From Magicicada septendecula (taxonomy: Eukaryota > Arthropoda > Insecta > Hemiptera > Cicadidae): 64,000 nucleotides of DNA. How positions within the stretch are numbered: the first letter of the stretch is position 1; each line of letters opens with the position of its first letter. The notes below the pieces were generated by a model, which saw nothing but the letters and a program-made list of their open reading frames with translations, was not told the origin of the DNA and did no database searches. The translations under genes were made by a program, and so were the position numbers. Shown here in pieces: positions 22,621-33,821 of this stretch. The stretch spans positions 314,277,986 to 314,341,985 of the forward strand of contig CM068367.1 in NCBI GenBank assembly GCA_034769895.1, read 5' to 3'.

Positions 22621-22977
22621 TTATTTAGTCATTAACACTAGAATAAAAAGGGATGAATTAGAATAGAAGAATGGGTGAATCAGAATAATAAAACGATCAG
22701 ACATATCAAGGTAGTCAGAACAGTAACTTATATTAATAAAGTAATAACAAACAACCAAACCAAAATGGTAAATACAGAAATAAGAAGATTTAAACTGAAT
22801 AGCCCAATAGATGGTAAGTGAGAGAGTAGAACTAGCCCCAAAGGACCGAGAATAACAAATGATGACAACTGCAAATAGACTAGGAATAGCCACCACACCA
22901 ACATAAGTGTAAATAAGAAGAATAGAGACTAACAGACAATTAACATGGAAGTGTAATGATACAATCAGCCACAACAT
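22621..22977 (-). CDS. Antisense open frame in the B LTR, hydrophobic, doubtful
   Basis: A 118-codon frame antisense to the LTR, rich in Ile, Leu, Phe, Tyr and Ser, would give several membrane-spanning segments. The equivalent frame is open in the LTR at 47948-48301 and broken by one inserted C in the LTRs at 40902 and 58179. In the diverged copy at 1-378 the middle is read in another frame, which argues against selection on the protein. I regard it as probably not translated. Confidence 0.15.
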   Translation of the reverse strand: MLWLIVSLHFHVNCLLVSILLIYTYVGVVAIPSLFAVVIICYSRSFGASSTLSLTIYWAIQFKSSYFCIYHFGLVVCYYFINISYCSDYLDMSDRFIILIHPFFYSNSSLFILVLMTK

Positions 22978-23540
22978 TAAGGAAGTGACGTATAGTGTAT
23001 GACAAAAGAAAGTGAACTAAGAAGAGATATAAAACTTGTATTAAACCAAAGAAATAGACTCACTAATGAAAATTGTATATAATATTAATAATTGTAAGGA
23101 CAGACAAGTTAGAGATACTAATCATTGAGTACTTAATATATAGAAGGGCACAATAACCCAAACTAGATAGAGTAAACTATGACAAATCACATTAACATAA
23201 TAGTAACATATCAGTGATACAATAAAACACGATAGAATGAGAGTAGTAAATTGTAATGATGGTGAACATTTTCTAAATAGATGTAAGAAAGAGAATTTTT
23301 TAGTAAGCAATACAGTAATATTAACCCACCAGTAACACTAAAAGAAGTTTGAGTGTAAGGTGTTAGTGAATACCCCAAAGTGAGAATAAAACCCCATTAA
23401 AAAGTGATAAAAAACGCTGATAAAGCAGTGTCTAAGTTTATAAGTGAATAAACTAAATTATAAGTGATAAGTTATGTGTGTTAATTAATATTGTAGGCCT
23501 AAGGGACAATTCATAGTTTTAGGAAAGTTAAGAAACATAG

Positions 23541-23544
23541 ACTA
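23541..23544. repeat. Target site duplication of element A (left)
   Basis: ACTA, repeated at 34880-34883. The empty site in other B LTR copies has it once. Confidence 0.95.
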
Positions 23545-24656
23545 TGAGCTGTTATTAATTAATTACATAATAAAATACATATTAGACTTCCACTTACCGT
23601 CAATCGGTATTCCCGGGTCCAGGGTTGCGTCATACGAACGTTAGGATACAGGCGTAATTTTTAAGGTTGTGTGAATGATTTACACAACACATTTTTTATG
23701 AAGAGAATTAACATTTTAATTTAGTTTTGAATCATTTAAATATTTTACAAACTTTACTACATATAAAATATTTTCGTAAGAATTGATCCTTTGCTTGGGT
23801 TACATGATTATCACTCTTATTCTATCTTATACTACGGCTTACCTTATTTTATATACAAACACACAAGACTGCCCAGCCTGCAATTTTGCACACACACAAA
23901 CACACACAAAATTATACAACCCTTAACATTTTTTAATAATATCCCTCCCGGCCGGCACTGTGGTTGTCACGTGCACTCATCATTCCTTTAGATTTCTTTT
24001 TAGTGTCCGAAAAATATATATATAAATATATTCTGCACCGTTAATCGACCGCGGTCACATAAATTTTTACTGTTATTTCACTGTTATATCAAAAAAACTG
24101 ATACAGTTTAACTGAGCGCACTTGGCGCTGTGTCGGCCGACACAAACAGCAACGGACTGGGGAACGCTTCTCTCGGAGCTGGCGGAAACTGATATTCACC
24201 GCTAACGGATTTTGTCGTCGTTCATAGTTGATTTGTAGCATTTGACCGACTCTGTTCATGAGATATAGTGGTTTTTTCGATAGTGTGTGCCGACGATATC
24301 TAGGCACTTCTGGTCTGACGTCATTAAAGAGGTGGTCCTTAGGTTTTCGTATCCGGCCTCATGGTAAATGAAACTGCGTAACATTGGTTTCCTAACATCT
24401 TGGGTTTTTGGATGGTAGCGTCACTCCGAGCGTATACCGGTGTAGCGAGTGCGTGCGCTGTCACACTCACGCACAGTTCTGAGAAAAACCTAGGGTGGTA
24501 CAAATTCTTTGCCTGATTTCGCAACGTAATATTGCGTCTTGCCTTTGTTCTAAAACTGTTATAGTCACCACGTGTTCTGTCACAATGGGATTAAAACTTG
24601 CACAATATTTTTATGAAACCCCGAAAATAAAATACCCCAAATTTTGACACATTACA
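23545..24656 (-). repeat. Element A 3' LTR (1,112 bp)
   Basis: It matches the 5' LTR at 33822-34879. By eye I count about 13 substitutions plus indels, the largest about 55 bp (present here at about 24002-24060, replaced by a short sequence in the 5' LTR). A sense-strand open frame of 72 codons (24089-24307) is open in both LTRs, but nothing supports its translation. Confidence 0.95.
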
Positions 24657-24664
24657 ATACCCCC

Positions 24665-24706
24665 TCAATGAGAATTCTTCTGTCAAAACAGAAGAAATCT
24701 CATTGA
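24665..24706. repeat. Hairpin next to the polypurine tract
   Basis: Two 19-base arms with one mismatch (TCAATGAGA-TTCTTCTGT and its complement) are separated by CAAA. It lies just inside the 3' LTR. Confidence 0.9.
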
Positions 24707-27700
24707 TAAAACCCCTAAGAGGACCGGTGAGGAACTGGTGCCAACAACCCCCTTGTTCTTATACTTCATGGGTACACGACCCCCCTGGCTCGGCGACTAT
24801 GGACGCATCTGAACGAGATCACTGGACTTCTCCGTAAGAGATCCCAACACCGAAAAATCGAACAGACACGCACCACGGCGCACCTCGCCTTCTATCATGC
24901 TACCCCCAAAAATTCCAACACCCTGGCTTAGACTATGCCAGATCCTCCACCGATATGTTTCCCCTTGTATGCAAGCTGGGCTGCCTTTAGCAGATACACA
25001 CACTCACATTACATATGGAAAATTGAAAACTTCTTTAAAAATTACAACTCACTGGTTGTTTCCATCTAAAATCAAATCACAAATTCTGTATATATTTTAA
25101 ATTATTCTCTTCATTGGTTTTTTCTGTTATTTAAAATAAATCAATTCAAACATTTCTTACAATTAAGACCATCCTTAACCTAACATGGATTACCTAGAGT
25201 CTAACAATACAATTCAACAAAATAATTCAATAATAATAAACATGGTTAGTACACAAACAATCAAATAATCAAAGTTTAAAATTATCCATTATCTGGCAGG
25301 CGAAAAATCAAGAAATAAAATAATTTTTTTTTTTTTCAAAAAATATTTTCCAAAAAATTTTAAAATTCAAAGAAAAATTTAAATTTATTAAAACCTTTTC
25401 TGTTCATATGGAAATTATTTAAAATTTGTTTAAATTGATCAAAAACCAAAAGTTGAATTAACTTCCATGCTAGACATGCCTAGTATATGACCTCCTATCA
25501 GCTGATCAAAACTAGGTCAAGTTCAAAACCTTGACCCACATACGTCATGTACAAGTTCTATCTGAAAATACATTTAACATCTGTAACAATCTAACTTGAA
25601 ACACAAAACATAATAAAATAAAACATTTAAAATAACAAAATATTATTATAAACAATAATCAAATTGACATTTTAAATTATTCAAAATAAACACTTTCTAA
25701 CTTTACATTTCCAAATTCTATCAAACTTTGTCACTGGTCCCACAAAAAAAATTTTTATGTTTTTCTTATAGATCTCTTTCTTTATTTGACAATCTTATTC
25801 TCCATTACTGTGGGTGATTTACATACTTATAACAATTTAATTTACTACTTGACATTTATACATATATCATCTTTCTCCCTTTGACTCTAACCACTAACAA
25901 CTGTAACTCACATGACACCCATCTCTATCAAAAACATCTCTCAAAACACTCTCTAACCCCAACTTACTAATAAACTCAAATCGCCACCTTCTCTCTATAT
26001 ATATAAAAAAATACTCTCTAACCCTTTGTACTTAGGATACGTGTTCCCCCCCCCCAAAAGCTCATTTCCCTTATCTGGCCCCTGGATTCTACCTAAGGCG
26101 ACCCCTTCCCCCTAAATCGGTCCCATCCCGTCCCAACCTTTATGTTGCAGACTCCTACATTACACTACCCCCTATTACAAAATTACCATCCCCAATAATC
26201 TCAATCTTATTACCTCACTTCGACTACAACAAAATAACATCGTCAATTATAAACAACAATATATCACTCAAAACTCTACCTATATTCTCCACAACTACTG
26301 TGTCAACATCAATACTACTCAAATTCTATTACATTAACTCAAAACAACATTACATTATTTTCATCTCTACTATTTCAACTTTAACTTCAACTTGGACTGG
26401 TCTATATGTCCCACAAAATATTCATCACCCCAAAAACTATCTTTTATTATCTCTGACAAATTATTACTTTATTTCTCATTACTTTAAATCGCATCTGTAA
26501 TACATTGAAACACTACATTAAACATTAATTACCTGGAACATTTACAACCAATATAACAGTGACATTTTATTGCTGATCAGCTGATCTCCTTAACACAATG
26601 AAAACACATCTCAAAATTGAACAAATTACATGAAATATATATATTTATCAATACTTACTTCTAACCTCCATGTTTCCCCTTTCTCTGATTCTGATAATTT
26701 TATGTTAACCGCCTGCCAGTCGGTTTAGTTATTTGCTTAGTTTAAAAAATACACAAATTATGTAAAACATATACTTTCTATCAACTCTTATATCTAACCT
26801 ACTACACTAAAATATTACATTTAAAACATAGAATGAACACCTTATACTAAATGTATGAGCATTTAATTATTTGAGCGGAATATAAACGTTTTTTATTAGA
26901 TCAAAATTGGAGTTAGCAAATTTTTATGATATAAAATTTAAATTCGTGGCTCCTCTGAGCCACCTCCCATCCACACACTCTATTGCAAATTGTGTAAGAC
27001 TGTAGCGTCTTTTCGCTTCCACAAAGACTGCATATTTTGGAGTAATTTGACATCTCCGTGTCTTTGCTTCGGCAGTTACATTTTAACATTTTTGATATCA
27101 ACATATCTTTGGTTATATTTAAGCGCCCTTAAACAGGTCTACCACCTGGCCTTGCTGTTCCTACTCGAACAGAGTGGCAGCCGCTGTTCCATAGTACCTG
27201 GATTTCCCCTAAATTTCACCCCCCATTTAATTTCTACTATATACCAATTTCAAGCCAGCTATGGTCAAGGGACTTGATATGACCATAGCTAACCACTAGC
27301 CAAATCCACGATTAGTGCTGGAAGGCAGTAATCGCCCGAAAAGTCGGGGAAATCTAACTTGCATTTCAATGCCTGTTCTACATCGTTATTAATATGTGCG
27401 ACACGAGCATCTATCAGGGTACCAATTGAATGTGTACCAAAAAAATGTGCCACACATTTTCGCCATTTTCGCCTCCGATGGAGGTAACACTCTCTGTTAC
27501 CCCCAACCCATTTCACTATCTACGAGAGCACAGGCCACCCCCGCAATAGCACCTTAATAACTAACTAATTAAAAGTGGTAAACTAAAACTTTCGACAATT
27601 GCAGTTCCACACTCCACTGTTCTATCACTTCTTTGAGCACCAATCTACCCCCCAAAATTATCCCCACATCTTGTATTGATAACAAGTTTTTATTTTTTTA

Positions 27701-28052
27701 CACACTCTTTAAAACGTTCCCATGCTCACTGATACTAAAACTTGACAATTATATTTGGTCACTTAATTCTAAGACTTACTTATATTCTATTGGTCAGTAT
27801 CCCCGGGCCTGAAACGGGGGTGTTCTTGCTATGAGGGAAATTTTGACACAGGTAAGATCTACTTTGTGCAGTTACTTCCATTTTATACCCAACTCTACTC
27901 CCTTATCGCCCTCATTTCTTTAGACCCGTCGTCTTACCTGTTGTCAACATCTCCCTCTCAGCAAAAACTCTTCATTTCGGATTAAACAAAACTACTGTCA
28001 TTGGCTCAACTTGAATTTTGCCATTGACACTGAAAATGTTTTAAATTTGCAC

Positions 28053-28144
28053 GCACTGCCTTGTATTTAGGTGCAGCCTCCCTTATATACACACCCTCTA
28101 AGGCAGTGCAGGCACGTGACAAGTACACCAAGACCGCTGCACCT
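28053..28144. repeat. Two interleaved inverted repeats
   Basis: GCACTGCCTT (28053-28062) pairs with AAGGCAGTGC (28100-28109). AGGTGCAGC (28069-28077) pairs with GCTGCACCT (28136-28144). The order a-b-a'-b' permits a pseudoknot in the RNA. They lie 285-375 bases after the integrase stop codon. Confidence 0.8.
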
Positions 28145-28428
28145 GTAGTGTATTAATGATAATTCATGTCACGTACCTTTTGGGGTCCATCTCCCCGTTC
28201 AATTGTGTAGTTAGTTTTCTACTTTTAACCAATTTTGGTGGAGCCGGACCATCGTTGTTTTCACCACCTGAAGGAAGATCCGCCAACCATGGCCCGCCTC
28301 CAAGTTCCGAATTCCACGGCCAGGACTGGTAAGATCGTGACCGCCCGAAAATGGGGGAGGATCCCTTCTGAAAACATATATAAAAAACAATTAAATTTCA
28401 TTCATACAATTAATCATTGATAAAATCC

Positions 28429-29484
28429 TTATGTTGACCAATATAATTTCAAATTTGTAGCGTTGTGCGTTCCAACTATCTCCCTTGTTTCTCTATTCTG
28501 TAACACATATGAATTCTTCATTTTTACCTCTATTACCTCGTACGGCCCCTCGTAGAGTAAGAAAAATTTCTTGATCTCCTTATCCTGAGCACTTGATAAA
28601 TCATGTCGTCGTACCAATACTAGCTGTCCAACCTCGTACTGCGTCCACTTACCTTTCATATCATGTCTCTGTTTTCTCTTCTCCCCCTTCGTCAACAAAC
28701 TTTCATTCGCTAGCCTAAGTTTAACATCGCGACCAATAGTGTTGGTTTCCGGTGGATACTCAATTAATTGTTCCAAAATTCTCTGCAGACGCTTTCTTCT
28801 TATTAACTCATAAGGAGTGAACCCTGTCGACTCGTGGGTGGTGCAGTTAAGCCAATTTTCAATTTTCTGCACATAGAGTGGCCACTCGCTGTGTTTGGCG
28901 TGGCAGTATGTCCGGAAAATTCTGCCCAACTCCCTCATGACTCGCTCCGCCTGATTGGACTGCGGATGATACACTGCGGTGTGCTTTGGGATGATACCTT
29001 CCCATCCGAGAGTCTGGCACCATCTCCCGCTGATGAACTGCGGTCCATGGTCGGATAAGATCACCTTCGGCTTTCCCACGTTGATCATGTAGTCGCGTGT
29101 GATTTTCTCATTCAGCACCTTACTTGTTGCTCGCTTCACGCTATATAACCTTACGTATTTGGAAAAAGTGTCAAGTACAACAAAAATATGCATCACTCCA
29201 CCCCTACCCTTTGGCAATGGGCCGTACAAATCTACAGCTACTAAATCAAATGGTTTTTCTACTTTAATGTAATTTAGTTCTCCTTCTAACCTATAATTCA
29301 CAACTTTAGATTTCTGACATAGTTCGCAAACTCTAAGTATTTTTTGGACGCGTTTTTCCATATTTTTAAATAGACAAGATTCCTTTAATACATTCACACA
29401 CTTCCGTGCCCCAAAATGCCCGTATCTAAGGTGACAGTCCCACACTATTTTCTCTACTAGCCCTTCGGTATAACTAACCTCCAA
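28429..29484 (-). pseudogene. Element A integrase
   Basis: Residues number from the start of the open stretch, which has no true ATG because it is the continuation of pol. The N-terminal zinc-binding HHCC is complete: H18, H23, C53, C56. The catalytic core shows D85 (AVDLYGP), D145 (LSDHGPQF) and E180 (NQAERVMREL), a D,D(35)E arrangement with all three acids. A GPY/F module (LLYEGPYEV) lies near residue 300, and there is no chromodomain. The protein would insert the DNA copy into the genome. The domain itself is open for 351 codons, but it is separated from RNase H by a one-base frame change near 29470, so this copy could not make a continuous Pol. Confidence 0.93.
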
Positions 29485-30269
29485 TCCCTCTCTCTCCCCT
29501 CTACTTTTTTAAACAAACTCCCCTGAAACACTTGAAAATATTGTTTGTACCCAAATTCATCTACATCTGATTCTACACTAGTAATTATTTTATTTACTTT
29601 ACTATCGGCTCTTTGCATTACATTGATATCTTTCAATTCTTCCCCAAAAAGTTTATCTTCCCTGGACAATCTATAAATCTCTATTTCTTTGATATCTCTA
29701 CCCGTTCGATTTCTATCTGTGTCTATTCGTGATAGTGTGTCTGGCACCCTGTTCTCTACACCCTTAATATATTCCCAAGAAAAATTATACTCTTGAAGAG
29801 CTAACACCCACCTGGTTATCCGGCTGTGTGTAAGTTTGCAAGTATTCAGGAACGACAGTGCTTTATGGTCCGTCCTGATGATGGTTTTATTACCCAGCAG
29901 ATACGTACGGAACTTCTTCACAGCGAAAACTATACTGAGAAGCTCCTTCTCGGTGGTAGTATAGTTACGCTCTGCGGCTAGCAACGTCCGGCTGGCGAAG
30001 GCAATGGTTTTGTGTTCTTTCGCCTCGTCCTCTTGGTACAGTTCCGCTCCAAGTGCTATATTGCTGGCGTCTGTCTGTAAGTAGAAATTATCATTAAAAT
30101 TTGGATGGTTCATCAAAATCATATCAGCGAACGTATTCTTGATTTCGTGGAACGCCGCTCTTTCGTTATCTCCCCACCTCCATTGTTTGTTCTTTTGCAG
30201 CACTGCGCTGAGTCGGGCCGTCGTTTGGGCGTAGTTTCGCTGGAACTTTCTGTAAAAATTAGAGACCAA
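29457..30269 (-). pseudogene. Element A RNase H and linker
   Basis: The stretch starts at the end of the reverse transcriptase connection region (SNFYRKF). RNase H acids are visible at D67 (QTDAS), E107 (TTEKEL), D134 (RTDHKAL) and D177 (RVPDTLSR), so the active site is complete. The remaining 90 residues form the linker to integrase. It overlaps the preceding frame by a few bases, which marks a single-base frame change near 30262. It would degrade template RNA during reverse transcription in the particle. Confidence 0.93.
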
Positions 30270-31038
30270 GAAAACTTTGTAACTGTTTTATATTCTTAGG
30301 CTCCGGGAACGACAGGATGGATTCTACTTTGTCCGGATTAGCCCGTATCCCTGTAGGTGTTATGATGAAACCTAAAAAGTGTATCTCGGTCTGTAAAAAC
30401 TTTGACTTGTCCCAATTCACCGTCAAACCTCCCTGGTATAACTTCTCCAATACATACTCTAAATGTTCGACATGCTCCTCAAATGTTCTAGAAGCTATCA
30501 AAATATCATCCACATATATGGTTAAAAAATCTAAGTTATGCGGTTGCAAAATCTCATCAAGACACTTGATAAAGCTGGCTACGCTGGTGTTCAAACCAAA
30601 CGGTAAACGCTTGAATTGATAATTTTTTCCGTTGAACAAGAACGCGGTATACTTCCTGCTATTTACTGCCAAAGGGACTTGCCAATACCCGGCGGTCAGG
30701 TCTAAAGAGGTCATATATTTCACACCGCTGAATTTCTGAAAAATCTCTTCGATAGCTTCGGGTGACTTCTGGTCTGGAATAATTATTTGATTGATTTTGC
30801 GGGCATCTAGACATAACCTCACTCTCCCATCTTTTTTGATCACTACTACTAACGGGTTGGAATAAGTTGATACCGACCTTTCTATAATATCCCCCGCTAA
30901 CATCCTATCCAATTCTAACTGTACGGCCTCCCTTTTCGAATATGGTACCGGATAACTACGTTGGACATATGGCGCATGCTCCCTCACCTTTAACTCGCAT
31001 TCATAACCTTTTGCCCTTCCTGGTTCCCCGGCAAACAC
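30259..31038 (-). pseudogene. Element A reverse transcriptase
   Basis: It contains the Gypsy RT motifs in order: RSYPVPYSKRE, NPLVVVIKKDG-RLCLDAR, D113 in SLDLTAGYWQVP, FKRLPFGLN and the catalytic YVDD (Y175-D178), followed by FLGFIIT and the FLGL end. Both metal-binding regions are present. The open stretch begins without ATG; sense continues upstream in the same frame to at least 31095 (VFAG and preceding residues). The frame before that, with the end of protease, differs. It copies element RNA into DNA. Confidence 0.94.
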
Positions 31039-31091
31039 TCCCCTATAATCCTCAACTACCCGCCACAGCGCTTTACGCTGAGAACTCCCTA

Positions 31092-31762
31092 TTACGCCAC
31101 CCTCCCCACAAAATTTAACCGCTCTATCCGCCCATATTCTCTCCTCACTCTCCTACACATATTCATACTAAATTCCATATCCCTATTTATGGTCTTATCT
31201 GGTATAACCCTTATACCCGAAATCTTTACTCTGTCTAAAACCCGTTCAAAATTAACCGTTACTTGTTTATTCTCATTGTTCAATTCTAAAATTCTTTTTC
31301 TAAAATTGATGACCGCATTATTCCTGATTAGAAAGTCATTACCCAAATTACTTCTAAATTTAAACCTCTTACAACTAAAAATGCATTCTCATAACTTTCC
31401 CCATTTATTAACATATTCAACTGGACTTGTGTTGTAACCCGTTTACTTCTAACACCCGTAATGCCTACAATTGTTACTCCCGCCACTGGCAAAGACGGAA
31501 TATTTTTGTTAGTCTCTTTTAATTTATTTAGTACATGTTCCGCTATTACGGATATTTCACTACCGGTGTCTATAAGTGTCAAGACTGACTTACCTTCTAT
31601 TTCCAGTTTTACCTCTGTCAACCACGCCTCTTGTCTCCTCGTTTCCGCCTCCTCTTCTTCCATCAATTCTGTAGCCAAGTCCGTGTGAATAATGTTGTTC
31701 CTGTATTTATTTTCATGGACCCCGTGGTTATTCCTCGACAATGGCCAGGCCTCCTCATCCAT
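31092..31762 (-). pseudogene. Element A aspartic protease, two frames
   Basis: ATG 31762 opens a 144-codon stretch with the retropepsin active site IDTGS (D65-T66-G67) and VGITG-like flap residues. Near 31340 the frame changes, and the expected end of the fold, a GNDFL-x-x-x-A-I-NF block, is in the next stretch (31092-31346). Another change near 31130 leads on to reverse transcriptase. Retropepsins act as dimers and cut Gag and Pol. Confidence 0.88.
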
Positions 31763-31770
31763 TGTCCTCG

Positions 31771-32343
31771 TTAGTTTCCCGTCCTCTCGTCTGCATTTCG
31801 GGGCGTATACACTCTGCCCGTATGCTGATTTCCTCCTTCGTTTCTCGTATTCTCTGCTTGTCTGTCCCCGTTCCTCTGCTGGGGGTTGTTGAATCTCTGT
31901 TGTGTCCTCGGCTGCTGTCCGGGCCTCGCCCTTCTACATCTATAACAAAAATTACGGTCAGCATAATTTTCCTCCAGACACCCGTCACATTTCCACATCG
32001 GATATCGTCTGTCCCGTTCTCGACCATTGTGTGTGGTTCCCCCGTTTGGTCCTCCTCTTGGTGTATAGTTCCCTCCATTGTGCATATTAGTTTGTTGTAT
32101 GCGTCTGCTGTCTTCCTGGTCCTTAATATTCTGAAAAACATCCAATATTTTTTCTAATTCATTGATATCACTTACCTCTCTGGTCATTAACGTGATCTGT
32201 ACTTCCCTCGGTAGATGTTTGCTGATGTGGCGTACAAACGACTGGAATGGCAACGGTGGTTCTAAGTACTTAGCTTCATTGTATAGCTTCATCGTATAGA
32301 CGGTAATATTACGGTTGTTTCTCCCAAAGTTCCCGGTTCCCAT
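31771..32343 (-). pseudogene. Element A Gag, C-terminal part with RanBP2-type zinc finger
   Basis: This 190-codon stretch begins at an ATG that overlaps the stop of the preceding frame (TAATG). Comparison with the B Gag shows, however, that the upstream 30 codons continue in this frame, so it is the second half of Gag after a frame change near 32430, not a separate gene. Residues 30-75 are the tail of the Gag core. Residues 117-136 (31936-31995) match W-x-C-x2-C-x3-N-x6-C-x2-C exactly (W117, C119, C122, N126, C133, C136), the RanBP2-type RNA-binding zinc finger. No CCHC knuckle is present. Gly/Arg/Asn-rich sequence surrounds the finger. It likely binds the element RNA. Confidence 0.85.
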
Positions 32344-33614
32344 TATTTGGCTTCGTAGTATCTCCTGCTCCTCTTCCGACCAATATTTATTCCGAAAGGC
32401 TTTTTCAAAATTTTCATACCTCTCCCATTCGTTTCAATGTGTTTCGCCCATATCTCCGAATTGCCCTTAAAACATTTCAAAATTTTTATAAGTTTAACTT
32501 CCCAACTACTACCATTAAATCTGTCAAATTCCCGTACTCGATTCAAAAATTGCATTGGATGCACTCTACGATTTTCACTACAAAAGGTCTCGAGTTCAAC
32601 CTCATTATTAGCGTCTCTTGTAATTAATATACGCTCAGTAACATTGTGTAAATTTTGGTTTCTTACTAAACTTAATTCGTCTCTCACACTATCTATGTTC
32701 TGTTCAAGTGAATATAATTTTTTGTCATTATTACACTCAGACTGTATGCTATTTTTTGATATTACATTAATTGATTCATTTAGTGCTTGTATTTCTGTCT
32801 TACAGGTATTTTCAATTTCATTGACCCTAAAGTCTACATTATTTTTGTGCTCATCAATATTTTGACTCATTTTTTCGATTGACATTACTACACTACTCAA
32901 CTTACATTCAGCTGCAGTATTACACTTATTTATTTTATATTCTATTTCATGGTTATGCTCATTCATTGAATTTATTAATATTTCATTATTCTCATTTATC
33001 TGCTTCTCAACTCTATCTATCTGACTGTCTATTGCATTAAATTTAACATCTATCTTCTGTATTGAATTCTCTAACTTGGTTTCTACTTGGTTAATTTTAT
33101 CAGTAAATTCTACTTTGGTATTTTCACAATGTCTATTAATTTCTTGGATCTCATATTTCAACTCATTATTCTGATTTTTTAACTCGTCAAATTTATTATT
33201 TTGTACTTCTAATTTGGTGTCAAAGTCATTGCTCAATTTAATTTGTTCATCTAACTTTACATCAAATTTATTGAAACTGGTACAAAGAAATTGGATCATT
33301 TTCATTATATCTTGATCTTCAGATTTTTTAATCGGGACTGGTGTCGACTGACTTTCTGTTTTATTGTCAGTGAAGCTGACTTCACCGTTATTATTTTTAC
33401 TTTCTCTATTCGATTTTGGGGTCGTTTGGATCCCCGAATCATCTGTACTATTTGATTCACTCGTTTTGCTTATATTTATAGTTTTGTCGTCTTGACCTAC
33501 ATTCAGTGTAGAATGTAATTCAAGACTGTTCATAACAGCTGATTCATCAAATTCAGTTATTTCGCTTATAACCGTTAAGTCGGAAAACCCGACTTCATTC
33601 TCTGTATTTTCCAT
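32343..33614 (-). pseudogene. Element A Gag, N-terminal coiled-coil part
   Basis: ATG 33614 opens 423 codons. After an acidic, Ser/Thr-rich first 100 residues, a long coiled coil spans about 110-330 (repeated E-I-x-N-x-x-x-K-x-D heptads without Pro). Residues 335-395 carry the start of a retrotransposon Gag core (FLNRVREFDRFNGSSWEVKLIKILKCF-like order). The last 30 codons before the stop are out of frame relative to the conserved core, marking a one-base change near 32430. It would form the particle shell. The coiled coil probably drives assembly. Confidence 0.85.
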
Positions 33615-33802
33615 TTTTGTAATTTTACTTTATCTCTTTTTTATAACTTTATTATTGGTTGTTATATACTTATTTATTATCTGAACCAAATCTCGTGTCA
33701 TAACTCTTTGACTATATTTTACATTACGTATTTTCACTTAACGTCTAAATTACGCTTGTATCTTATTTGTACGTATGGAATTTCATTAATTTATTAAATT
33801 CG

Positions 33803-33820
33803 TTCCAGTTCGCGGCGCCA
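33803..33820 (-). other. Element A primer-binding site
   Basis: TGGCGCCGCGAACTGGAA on the minus strand, one base after the 5' LTR end. The matching tRNA was not determined. Confidence 0.85.
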
Positions 33821-33821
33821 T

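Larger units (their letters stand above)
22567..23544 (+). mobile_element. B LTR 1, left part
   Basis: It starts TGTAATGGTACATATC and matches 40902, 47894 and 58179 onward. It is interrupted by element A after position 23544. The uninterrupted copies near 41878 and 48868 show the empty site, with a single ACTA. Confidence 0.95.
24657..28428 (-). other. Long 3' noncoding region of element A
   Basis: 3.77 kb between the integrase stop and the 3' LTR have no frame longer than about 75 codons on the element's sense strand, and I see no envelope-like signature. The short frame at 27289-27516 reads protein-like but is unidentified. From about 25,850 to 26,500 the plus strand has very few G, so the element RNA is almost free of C. 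A purine-rich tract (GAGGGGGTAT in RNA sense) ends at 24657 and is the likely polypurine tract. Confidence 0.75.

Noticed and set aside
24089-24307. 72-codon sense frame in both A LTRs, Arg-rich with Cys pair
   Set aside because: Too short. LTR identity alone explains its presence in both copies.
24657-28428. Envelope gene in element A
   Set aside because: No signal peptide, hydrophobic anchor or long frame on the sense strand in this region.
32343-32347. TAATG overlap as stop-start coupling between two genes of element A
   Set aside because: The conserved Gag core runs through in the second frame from upstream, so this is one gene with a frame change; the TAATG is incidental.
32437-32865. 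142-codon plus-strand frame opposite A gag (and its copy at 49714)
   Set aside because: Shadow of the coiled-coil coding strand.
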